From: JAKIVR01 sp035933635
GTDB taxonomy: Archaea > Thermoplasmatota > Thermoplasmata > Lutacidiplasmatales > UBA184
NCBI GenBank assembly: GCA_035933635.1
Contig: DASYYY010000038.1
Span: 18,897-82,896, forward strand
DNA length: 64,000 nt
Direction: 5' to 3'
Shown: one piece after another, positions 57,316 to 64,000 of the stretch
Position numbering within the stretch: position 1 is the first letter of the stretch
How the letters are laid out: each line of letters begins with the position of its first letter
Notes under the pieces: generated by a model
The model's database searches: none
Seen by the model: only the letters and a program-made list of their open reading frames with translations
What the model was told of the DNA's origin: nothing
Translations under genes and position numbers: made by a program

Positions 57316-59073
57316 TCAGAACTCGGCCAGACGTTTCTGGCTCGGGGGTCGCTTGGAGCGTGCCTTGGCGGCCTCGGCGGATTTCTCCAGAGGTCCGGTC
57401 GTCGGCCCGGTCCGCCTTCGGGCGGCCCGAACGGGAGGGGACCGACGCGCTCCGGGCCCGCCCGGGGCACTGATCGTGTCGGGATCGACCTCGGCAGCCT
57501 CGAGCTCGCGGGTCACTTCCGTCGCATCCGGTTCCACCCCGAGGAGAAAGGCGATCTCCTCCCGGCCCAGTCGCCCGCGCCGCACGACCCAAGCGCGAAC
57601 GGCGGCCGCCCCCGGTGCCGTGAATTGGGGGCGCCGTGGGTCGAAGTACCGGAACAGGGCGGGCAGGAACTCCTCGTTGCCCTTGCGGACTGAAAGGTGC
57701 AGGGCTCGTCCGACTCCGAGGAGCACGCCGCGTCTTTGCGCCCGGGTGAACTTGGTCCGACCCATCCCCGCAAGGTAGGTGGGGAAGTAGACGTCCGCCG
57801 GCGGCCCCGTTTCCGGGCGCTCGAGGGCAACGCCCACGCCCCCGACCATCAACTCGCTGGCGTAGCTCCACAGCCCGAAATGCCGATAGCGCCGGGCCCT
57901 CTGGAGGTAGAGGTCGGCGCGGGCCAGGACCTGGAGCGCGGCGTACCGGTGGGCCGCGTCGGGGGCGGCACGGGGAAGGTTCTCCTCGATCCAGGGGAAC
58001 ATCTCGTCGGGGGGCGCGTCCAGACGGGACCGGATCTCCACCCCACGCATGTACCGCCGTGTGCCGAGCGCTTCCGCAGCGAACATCTCGAAGTCGGTGG
58101 CCCGGTCGCGTCCTCCGAGCACCTTGAGCTGGTCAGGACCGGCCGGGAGCGGCTGGATGGCGTCCAGGTCCGAAAGGGCCGCGCGCACGTCGCCTTGGCT
58201 ACGTCGCACGATGAGCTCGAGGGCGTCGGAGTCGATCGCGAACCGCTCCCGGAGGATGATCGACCGGAGCAGTCGCCGAATCTCCTCCTGGCCGACCGGG
58301 CCGAATCGGATCCGGGCGACCTTCTGTTTGAAGACCGGCGAGTAGCGCGTCAGCGTCTGCGCGTCATTGACCGTCAGGACCACCGGCTGGAGCGTCGTGC
58401 GAACGAGGGCCGCGATCGCGCCGAGGCCCCCGCGATCGGAGAGGTCGGGCCGCTCGGCCGCCCCCCGCCAGTCCTGGATGTCCTGTTGCGCCGAGCGGAG
58501 TCGTGTCCAGCCGGCACGTCCGGCCGAGGCCGGCAGCTCATCCCAGCGGGCGAACGCCGCGGGCGCACCGGCGCTCCCCAGCCCCCACGCGCGATTCAGA
58601 GCGTCGACCGAACCATACCGCCCGCGCAGAAACTCTCGCAGCGGCTGGCTCTGGTGCACCTGCGCGACCTCCTCGGTCGCGCGCCCCGTCAAGCAGTCGG
58701 CCTCGTCGAGCAGGATGAGCGTCCGTCCGCCCGAGCGGGCGGTGCGAAACTCCTCCTCCGCGCCGAGGGCATGCGTGATGGCCGCCCGCCCCGCGACGCG
58801 CTCGATGGAGGTCCTATTGCGCGCGTCGGAGGCGTTCATCTCGACGAGATTCCACCCCCGTTCCCGGGCCAGGGCGCCGGCCGCGGTGGTCTTGCCGACC
58901 CCCGGCGGCCCCTCGAGCAAGGCCGCCCGCTGCGCGGGAGCTGACCGTTCAGGACCCCACCCGTCGGCCCAGCGTCGGAGCTCACGGACCGCTTCGGCGT
59001 TGCCGACGATCTCATCGAGCTTCGTCGGTCTCCAGCGTTCGGAGAGCGGGAGCGTACTCGCGGTCGAAGGCAT
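57316..59073 (-). CDS. rfcL: Replication factor C large subunit, with an insertion
   Basis: A 585-residue clamp-loader subunit that loads PCNA on DNA. Walker A GPPGVGKTTAAG, Walker B LILLDEADCL, sensor 1 TVND, and a C-terminal PCNA-binding PIP box QKRLAEF at the very end. Between Walker B and sensor 1 (residues about 131-210) there is an extra segment of about 75-80 residues, including LREFLRGRYGSVDALNRAWG, not present in standard RfcL. The rest keeps the family order. The matching small subunit gene is not in the window. Confidence 0.88.
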   Translation of the reverse strand: MPSTASTLPLSERWRPTKLDEIVGNAEAVRELRRWADGWGPERSAPAQRAALLEGPPGVGKTTAAGALARERGWNLVEMNASDARNRTSIERVAGRAAITHALGAEEEFRTARSGGRTLILLDEADCLTGRATEEVAQVHQSQPLREFLRGRYGSVDALNRAWGLGSAGAPAAFARWDELPASAGRAGWTRLRSAQQDIQDWRGAAERPDLSDRGGLGAIAALVRTTLQPVVLTVNDAQTLTRYSPVFKQKVARIRFGPVGQEEIRRLLRSIILRERFAIDSDALELIVRRSQGDVRAALSDLDAIQPLPAGPDQLKVLGGRDRATDFEMFAAEALGTRRYMRGVEIRSRLDAPPDEMFPWIEENLPRAAPDAAHRYAALQVLARADLYLQRARRYRHFGLWSYASELMVGGVGVALERPETGPPADVYFPTYLAGMGRTKFTRAQRRGVLLGVGRALHLSVRKGNEEFLPALFRYFDPRRPQFTAPGAAAVRAWVVRRGRLGREEIAFLLGVEPDATEVTRELEAAEVDPDTISAPGGPGARRSPPVRAARRRTGPTTGPLEKSAEAAKARSKRPPSQKRLAEF

Positions 59074-59180
59074 CGTCAGTCCAGCGACGCGGTTTGCATA
59101 ACGTCCGCTTCGGCCCAGTCTGGATTCTCGCGAGCGGAATCATCGCGAGCGTTTATCGGGGCGAGCGACTCCGGCGGGTC

Positions 59181-60119
59181 GTGGAAGCGCGTACCGTGGC
59201 GAGCCTCCCGCGGTCCCTCTCCGTCCTCGGCGTGGAGGTGGGACCCATGGTGCTCCGACTGGGGAGCAGCCCGGAGCCACGCGTCACGGTCGAGTTGCTT
59301 CGCCGGGCCCGTGCGGCGGGAGTCACCCTGTTCGACACCGAGGCCGGGGCCGCCTCAGCGAGGGCCGAACGATGGATCGGCACGGTCTTCCCCGAGCCCG
59401 AAAAGGACGTCGTGGTGGCCACGGCCGCACCCGCGAACTTCTCGGAGATGAGCGAACCGCTCGGGCACCGCGCGCTCGACGCGGTCCGACACCGCCTGGG
59501 TGGTCGCTCCCCCGACCTGATCTATTTCGACGGCGCGACCGTCCGAGATCCGGCAAAGCTTCGTGCGGCGGCCGACCTCGCACGCAGGTGCGAGATGGAA
59601 GGCTGGGGGATCCGGCTGCCCGCTGGACCGGAGGCGCCCGAGCTCGCACAGCGCGCGCTCGATACCGGGGCGAGCGCGGTGAAGTTGGGCTACAATCTGC
59701 TCGAGCCGAGCCCCGGGGAATCCATCCTCGCCGCGTGCGAGCGCGCCGGCGCCGCAGGCCTCGTGACCAACGTGCACGCCACCGGCCTGCTGGACGGAAG
59801 CTTGTTCCGGTCCAGTCCCGCGGACCGGCCCGCGCCCCCCGTGTCCTTCCGCGAGATGGAGTCCCGCTACGCTCCGGTGCTCGCGCTCGGCTTCCTGACC
59901 GTGGACGGTCGGCGGACCTTGGCTCAGGCGGCCATCCAGTTCGCCGCCGTGACCCCCGGGGTCGCTTCGGTCCTGATCTCCCCGGACAGCGCACCCGTCC
60001 TCGAGGAGTTCCTCGGGTCGATGGGAGCGCCGCCGCTGACCGAGGCGGAACGCGGAAGGATCACCGCGAGGTCCGGGGACGCCCGGCCGGAACTGCCCTC
60101 GATCCCCGGCCCGGGCTAG
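59181..60119 (+). CDS. Aldo/keto-reductase-like protein lacking the catalytic residues
   Basis: A 312-residue protein on the AKR barrel scaffold: LFDTEAGAASARAERWIG aligns with the DTA-x-Y-G-x-E motif but has Ala where the catalytic Tyr should be; VVVATAAPAN has no Lys where TK is expected; DLIYFDGATV has Asp instead of the His in DLLYLH. The Gly/Ala-rich NADPH-type C-terminal segments (GLVTNVHATGLLDG, FAAVTPGVASVLIS) remain. It may bind a cofactor or a partner without reductase chemistry. Leaderless GTG start, with GCGTTTATCG about 27 nt upstream. Confidence 0.72.
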   Translation: MEARTVASLPRSLSVLGVEVGPMVLRLGSSPEPRVTVELLRRARAAGVTLFDTEAGAASARAERWIGTVFPEPEKDVVVATAAPANFSEMSEPLGHRALDAVRHRLGGRSPDLIYFDGATVRDPAKLRAAADLARRCEMEGWGIRLPAGPEAPELAQRALDTGASAVKLGYNLLEPSPGESILAACERAGAAGLVTNVHATGLLDGSLFRSSPADRPAPPVSFREMESRYAPVLALGFLTVDGRRTLAQAAIQFAAVTPGVASVLISPDSAPVLEEFLGSMGAPPLTEAERGRITARSGDARPELPSIPGPG

Positions 60120-60152
60120 CCCACCCGGTGTCCCGGGGGACAGCGGACCGCT

Positions 60153-60929
60153 CTACGCAATGCTGAGCGAGGTGAGCTTCGCCCCGTTACCGAGCGTTGC
60201 CATGTTGACCGACACCGAGCCGAAGCTCGATCCGGTATCGGTCAGCTGGACGAACTCGATGACCGAGATCCCGACGACGAACTCGTACTTGTGGGACGAG
60301 CTCAACGTCGCGTTCACGGTGAACACAAGGTGCAGGCCGATCGCGTGGTAGGCCGAAGTGCCATGGGTACTGATGTTCGAGATCAGCCAGGGGCTGTTGC
60401 TCGTGAAGGCCGTACCGTTGGTCAGGTCCATGATCTCGGCGAGCGGCGCGACCGAGGCGTCCAGCAGCACCTGCTGGCTGAAATTGCCCTGGGTCAGTGT
60501 CAGATTGTCCGAGAAACTGAGCGTCCACTTCACCGTCGCCGTGTGCTTCCCCGAGGTGGCGACCGAGAACGGCGAGCCCGCGTAGCCAACGGTGGAGATC
60601 GATCGGATCGAATCCATGCCGCCCGGTCCGATCCCGCACGGCTTGCCGGTGACCTTCTGCGAGACCGAGGCCCGACCGGTGGCCACGCCGAACGCGGCGG
60701 CGTGCGAAGTGGTGAGCTTCACCGCGCATCCGTTGGACACTAGAAAGGCGTTGATGTCCGGCGATCCGGTGTATGGTGCGTGGAAGACCGTCGGAGTGAC
60801 CGCGCCGACACCGCTCGGCAGGAGCACGAGGACCGCGATCAACGCCGCCCCGGCCCCCGCGGCGGCCGCCGACATCCGTCGAACGCCCGACCCTCGCCCC
60901 GCCCCCTTCGCGGCCATCACCCGGTTCAC
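60153..60929 (-). CDS. Secreted distant relative of the Tyr-rich array (short form)
   Basis: A 258-residue exported protein. A basic start, then AAAAGAGAALIAVLVLLPSG and GVGA cleavage, then FHAPYTG, the same motif as array members. It keeps the first two cysteine contexts (NGCAVK, GKPCGI) and the C-terminal NMATLGNGAKLTSLSIA, but lacks the Tyr-rich, cysteine-rich central block of about 70-100 residues. This makes it the likely minimal domain. GTG start with GGGGAG just upstream; TATA (minus AAGTATAAC) near 60991-60999, about 40 nt of leader. A one-mismatch copy of the 14907 palindrome lies 20-25 nt upstream of the TATA. Confidence 0.72.
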   Translation of the reverse strand: MNRVMAAKGAGRGSGVRRMSAAAAGAGAALIAVLVLLPSGVGAVTPTVFHAPYTGSPDINAFLVSNGCAVKLTTSHAAAFGVATGRASVSQKVTGKPCGIGPGGMDSIRSISTVGYAGSPFSVATSGKHTATVKWTLSFSDNLTLTQGNFSQQVLLDASVAPLAEIMDLTNGTAFTSNSPWLISNISTHGTSAYHAIGLHLVFTVNATLSSSHKYEFVVGISVIEFVQLTDTGSSFGSVSVNMATLGNGAKLTSLSIA

Positions 60930-60990
60930 TCTCCCCCGTCGTCCCGCGGGCGCCCGAGCGCCCCCGGAACGCCTCCCACGAACTCCCGCT

Positions 60991-60999
60991 AGTTATACT
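60991..60999 (-). promoter_or_regulatory. TATA box of the short array relative
   Basis: Minus AGTATAACT about 65 nt before the GTG at 60929. Confidence 0.5.
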
Positions 61000-61019
61000 T
61001 CGCGAAACGCTCGTGGAGC

Positions 61020-61033
61020 GGACGCGCATCCAT
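61020..61033. promoter_or_regulatory. Third copy of the palindromic element
   Basis: GGACGCGCATCCAT: one mismatch to the 14907 element. It is 20-25 nt upstream of the TATA box of the short Tyr-array relative, the same spacing as at the secreted kelch gene. Confidence 0.45.
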
Positions 61034-61120
61034 ACGTGGTCCCACGAACCGATCTGGGAGCGTGTGCCGGCCGGGAAGCCCGCCGCAGATCTGGGCCTGA
61101 ACGCGTCGGTGCCGCGGCTC

Positions 61121-61321
61121 CTACTCCTCGAAGTCGAAGTAGATCTTCACCGTCGCGCGATACTCGGTGATCTCCTCCCCGTCGACCGACCCTTCCAGCT
61201 CCGTGACGCGGAACCAGCGCAGCTTGCGCACGGTCTTCGCGGCGGTGGCGACGGCGTCTTCGGCGGCCTTCGCGAAGCTCTTCGGCGACGTGCCCACGAC
61301 TTCGGTGACCTTCTGGACCAT
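61121..61321 (-). CDS. Dodecin (flavin-binding)
   Basis: A 66-residue protein matching dodecin in length and order: MVQKVTEVVGTSPKSFAKAA, then DAVATAAKTVRKLRWFRVTE and a terminal strand ATVKIYFDFEE. Dodecins form dodecamers that sequester flavins; the conserved aromatic-containing strand (KLRWF) provides the stacking Trp. Cytosolic. An upstream ATG at 61342 is possible. Confidence 0.85.
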   Translation of the reverse strand: MVQKVTEVVGTSPKSFAKAAEDAVATAAKTVRKLRWFRVTELEGSVDGEEITEYRATVKIYFDFEE

Positions 61322-61424
61322 GGGGAGACCCCGTCCCCGCATCGCGACCGATAGGTAAACCCCACCGGAACCGCAGGTAGGGCCGGGAGCGCGAGGATAT
61401 CCCGCCGGTCGCGGTGTCCGGCCC

Positions 61425-62630
61425 ATGCGCATCCGCTCCGTCGAACCGATCGAACTGGCCGCCCCGGGGGACGAGCTCTCCTCGCCGTGGAGCTCGACGG
61501 TCGTCTTCGTGAAGGTCACCACCGACCGCGGCGAGGTCGGCTGGGGCGAATCGCCCACGACGCTCATGACCGTCCCGGTGCGCGAGAGCGTGCGCGAGAT
61601 CGCGCGCTTCTACGAGGGCCACGACCTCCACGAGATGAACGCCTGCTTCGAGGAGTTCTGCCGGTACTCCTTCTACCGCTCCCGGTCGATGGAGGCGACC
61701 TCCGCGCTCAGCGGGGTGGACATCGCCTGCTACGACCTCCTCGGCAAGGAGGTCGGTGTTCCGATCCACCAACTCTTCGGGGGGGCCCGGAGAACGCGAC
61801 TGCGTGCGTACGCGAACGGCTGGTATTCGGACTGCATCGAGCCCGGGCAGTTCGCGGCGAAGGCGAAGGCCATGGTCAAAGCGGGCATGACGGCGCTGAA
61901 GTTCGACCCGTTCGGCGACCAGTTCGGCACGCTCAGCGGGCCGGGACTTCGGAGCGCCTCGGAGCGCGTCGAAGCCGTGCGCGAGGCGGTCGGTCCGGAC
62001 GTCGACCTCCTGATGGAGTACCACGGCCGGTTCGTTCCCGAGGCCGCCGTACGCGCGGGCGTGGAGCTCGATCGCTATCGGCCGATGTTGATGGAGGAGC
62101 CGGTCAAGCCCGAACTCTGCGACGCCCTCGCCGGCTTCCGGGCCAAGGTGCGGACGCCGGTCGCCCTCGGCGAACGGCTGCTCACCCCCTCGGACTTCGA
62201 GAGCTTCCTCTCCCGTGGGCTCGTCGACATCCTGCAGCCGGACATCACCAACTCCGGCGGCTTCACGCTCGGGCTGCAGATCGGATCGGTGGCGGCCGCG
62301 CACGGCGCGCCCGTGGCCTACCACAACGCCTTCGGTCCGATCCAGACCGCCGCGACGCTCCAGATGGACGCGGTCCTGCCCACGTTCCTCATCCAGGAGA
62401 GCTTCGAGTCGAGCTGGCCGGAGTGGAAGCGAAAGCTCGTGCGCGGCTACGAGATCCACGACGGCCACTTCGAGGTTCCGACCGGACCGGGCCTCGGCGT
62501 CCAAGTGGACGAGCCGGCGGTGGAACGCGCCCGCTCCGAGGCGATGGAGCCGATCGGGCCGGAACCCCCCTGGGTGATCGCCGGCACGTGGCAGCCACGG
62601 GGTTCGGGGCCGCCGCGGCGAAGCAAGTAG
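61425..62630 (+). CDS. gad: Gluconate/galactonate dehydratase (enolase superfamily)
   Basis: A 401-residue enolase-superfamily enzyme resembling the archaeal gluconate dehydratase of the (semi-)non-phosphorylative Entner-Doudoroff route: YANGWYSDCIEPGQFAAKAK, ALKFDPFGDQF, MEYHGRF, MLMEEPV, ALGERL, ILQPDITNSGG, HNAFGPIQ and PPWVIAGTW near the end, in that order. The Lys, Asp/Glu and His residues expected for metal-dependent syn-dehydration are present. Leaderless: GGATATCCC about 27 nt upstream of the ATG. Isolated from other sugar genes here. Confidence 0.82.
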   Translation: MRIRSVEPIELAAPGDELSSPWSSTVVFVKVTTDRGEVGWGESPTTLMTVPVRESVREIARFYEGHDLHEMNACFEEFCRYSFYRSRSMEATSALSGVDIACYDLLGKEVGVPIHQLFGGARRTRLRAYANGWYSDCIEPGQFAAKAKAMVKAGMTALKFDPFGDQFGTLSGPGLRSASERVEAVREAVGPDVDLLMEYHGRFVPEAAVRAGVELDRYRPMLMEEPVKPELCDALAGFRAKVRTPVALGERLLTPSDFESFLSRGLVDILQPDITNSGGFTLGLQIGSVAAAHGAPVAYHNAFGPIQTAATLQMDAVLPTFLIQESFESSWPEWKRKLVRGYEIHDGHFEVPTGPGLGVQVDEPAVERARSEAMEPIGPEPPWVIAGTWQPRGSGPPRRSK

Positions 62631-62660
62631 CGGACCGGGCTCGCCCCCACCCTCTCGGGT

Positions 62661-62903
62661 CTACTCGGCGTCCTCGGGCTTGTACTTCTTGGTCGGGGGA
62701 GGGAACATGTCCACCAGTTCCACCCGCTCACCGTCGTGCGGGTAGGCGTACATCTTCCCGGGCTCTTCGGTGTGCGTCCGCTTGTGACTGCCGTCACAGA
62801 ACGGCTTGTTCTTGCTGAGGCCGCACTGGCAGACCTCGATGAGTGTACCGTTCACGTCGATGATCGCTGGGCCGCGCGCGTCGTGTCGGATCAAACGGGC
62901 CAT
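62661..62903 (-). CDS. CDGSH-type [2Fe-2S] protein
   Basis: An 80-residue protein with CQCGLSKNKPFCDGSHK, the CDGSH (mitoNEET-like) binding motif, preceded by a beta strand (PAIIDVNGTLIEV) and ending with a charged tail. Redox or cluster-transfer role. A GGGATATCCC box lies about 30 nt upstream of the ATG. Confidence 0.88.
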   Translation of the reverse strand: MARLIRHDARGPAIIDVNGTLIEVCQCGLSKNKPFCDGSHKRTHTEEPGKMYAYPHDGERVELVDMFPPPTKKYKPEDAE

Positions 62904-63017
62904 GGAGGACCTCGATTCCAGGAGCTCTCGAGGGATATCCCGTACTCCGTGTCACGGCTGCGGGACGATCCGGTGGGCGCCGCGGCGTCTGTGCGCTCGA
63001 GCGACCGGGGGACCCGG

Positions 63018-63728
63018 CTAGTCCCGGGGGACCCGGCGGCGCTTGCGCGCGTCACCGGTACGGCGGCGGTCGTCACCGCCCCACGAACTCGGGGGAGCGC
63101 TCCGTCGCCGATCCCCACCGCCGGACCATCGCCGGTCTCCCCCGGATCCTCGGTCACGGTACCCCCCGCCCCCTTGCCGTGGTCCGAACCGGCCCCGCCG
63201 GTCCCCGCCATCGAAGCGTCGGGGCGGCAGTGTGAACCGGTTCCCACACGAGGCACACTCGGCCGAGACCATCCCGTCGGGGCCGGTGGTGAACTTGAGT
63301 TGGCCACCGCACTCCCGGCAAGGGCGCGCCGGACGGGCGCCGTCACGACCAAGGCGCGAATCGCGAGGCGGGCCGGAGGACTCGACCTCCACCACCCGCT
63401 GCGGCACGAACGTGAACGGCACCTCGCACTCGGTGCACACGAGACGGAGGGACGCGCCCTCCGCCGACTGGAGCTCCAAGCTCCCCCCGCAATCCGGGCA
63501 CGACGAGGAGGGGATCACGCTCCCCAACGGAGAGGCCGAGGGCGTACCGGGGCCTGCACCCTCTTCGGCTCCCGCTGCCCCCTCGGTGGCGCCGGTGGTC
63601 GGCGTGGCCTCACCGGGCTCGAAGACCGTGAAGTCCCCGCCGCAGGACTCGCACTCGCCGGCCAACAGCCGGCCGGGAGTCACATCGTAGTCGAGCTTGG
63701 CGCCGCAGCCGGGACATGAGTTCGTCAT
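63018..63728 (-). CDS. Zinc-ribbon protein with RGG-like tail
   Basis: A 236-residue protein: three zinc ribbons (NSCPGCGAKLDYD ... CESCGGDF; SSCPDCGG ... CTECEVPF; RPCRECGGQ ... CASCGNRF) separated by disordered Ala/Gly/Glu linkers, then a C-terminal tail of about 55 residues rich in Arg, Gly and Asp/Ser (GGYRDRGSGGDRRWSGGGD, RRRTGDARKRRR). The tail resembles eukaryotic RGG boxes, so RNA or DNA binding is a reasonable inference. No family recognised. Confidence 0.7.
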   Translation of the reverse strand: MTNSCPGCGAKLDYDVTPGRLLAGECESCGGDFTVFEPGEATPTTGATEGAAGAEEGAGPGTPSASPLGSVIPSSSCPDCGGSLELQSAEGASLRLVCTECEVPFTFVPQRVVEVESSGPPRDSRLGRDGARPARPCRECGGQLKFTTGPDGMVSAECASCGNRFTLPPRRFDGGDRRGRFGPRQGGGGYRDRGSGGDRRWSGGGDRRRSAPPSSWGGDDRRRTGDARKRRRVPRD

Positions 63729-64000
63729 TGTTCCGTCGTCGAAACCCGTGGGGACCTCATTAGGGGGCGCCCTGCCCCCTGGCCACCCGGCTGGTAGTCT
63801 GGGATACGTCCGGGAAGGCTTTGAATCGAAATTGCTCAGCGTGTTGCTGAAGCGACATCGATCCTCCGTGACCTTCCGCTCACCCCGTGCCCGTCGGCGT
63901 GACCCGGCGGGTAGAGGAGGATCATCGCATCATCGGCCATGGCGTCGGGGTCAAGCACGAGACCCCCGAGTCCTGCCCTCATCGGCCCTTGGGGGGCCTC
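63729..64000. other. Right edge: promoter of the zinc-ribbon gene and ambiguous open frames
   Basis: A CTAATGAGG-type box (minus) near 63757 likely drives the zinc-ribbon gene. On the plus strand, a frame starting with GTG at 63887 and running to the edge translates to TRRVEEDHRIIGHGVGVKHE and beyond; on the minus strand a frame entering from the right ends with TGA near 63840. Both have mostly G/C third positions, so I cannot decide which, if either, is real. Confidence 0.3.

Noticed and set aside
63840..64000. Minus-strand frame entering from the right edge
   Set aside because: Codon third positions become poor toward its end and there is no family match; left as ambiguous.

Overview
This GC-rich window reads as a piece of an archaeal chromosome. 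The best fit is an uncultivated member of the Thermoplasmatota, though that placement is an inference without any search. Archaeal markers are a short archaeal triosephosphate isomerase, a clamp-loader large subunit ending in a PIP box, ABCE1, Mre11-Rad50, the methanopterin enzyme MptA, the coenzyme M enzyme ComA, and a gluconate dehydratase of the Sulfolobus/Thermoplasma type. Many genes have a TATA-like box about 25-30 nt upstream of the start codon, which fits leaderless mRNAs. I found no rRNA, tRNA, CRISPR array, transposase or integrase.

Layout. 1-12.1 kb is mostly minus strand: an aldehyde dehydrogenase cut by the left edge, an MMPL/RND transporter, then a pair coupled by a 4-nt overlap (a kelch/PKD surface protein and a membrane-anchored PKD-winged-helix regulator), a second kelch/Ig surface protein, a glycosyltransferase-like gene and an Ig/PKD membrane protein. 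12.2-14.7 kb has comA (fused to a winged helix), tpiA and two small unknown genes. 15.1-20.3 kb is a tandem array of four paralogous secreted Tyr/Asn/Cys-rich proteins with matching promoters, structured leaders and pyrimidine-tract terminators; a shorter relative lies at 60.2-60.9 kb. This array is the most novel-looking element. 20.7-27.2 kb has a PEGA-like membrane protein, thrS, a zinc-finger protein, the proton-pumping pyrophosphatase and an unknown acidic protein. 27.3-31.7 kb is a small Pro/Ala-rich gene followed by mre11 and rad50. 31.7-37.4 kb has an aldo/keto reductase, a tiny zinc-binding protein, an operon of sufU, ferredoxin and a B12-type radical SAM enzyme, divergent sufD, and an AlkA-like glycosylase. 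37.5-42.1 kb has two more surface proteins. 42.1-47.7 kb is sufC-sufS-sufB with a divergent sufR-like regulator, then a MoeB-rhodanese fusion. 47.7-49.5 kb has a PH-like membrane protein and a third kelch protein. 49.7-55.7 kb is a five-gene minus-strand operon: mptA, two FtsX-type permeases, their ATPase, and ABCE1. 55.8-64 kb has a DUF59 protein, small unknown genes, rfcL with an unusual insertion, a catalytically degenerate aldo/keto reductase, the fifth secreted paralog, dodecin, gluconate dehydratase, a CDGSH protein and a zinc-ribbon/RGG protein.

How the parts fit. A large share of the coding capacity goes to exported or membrane-anchored display proteins (kelch, PKD, FN3, PEGA and the Tyr-rich family). 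These come with candidate regulators: the PKD-wHTH membrane protein, and a near-identical palindrome upstream of three surface-protein loci. The complete Fe-S assembly set (SufB, C, D, S, U, SufR, DUF59) is split between two loci, and many likely client Fe-S proteins are nearby (ferredoxin, radical SAM, ABCE1, CDGSH). All calls come from reading the sequence; no database search was possible.
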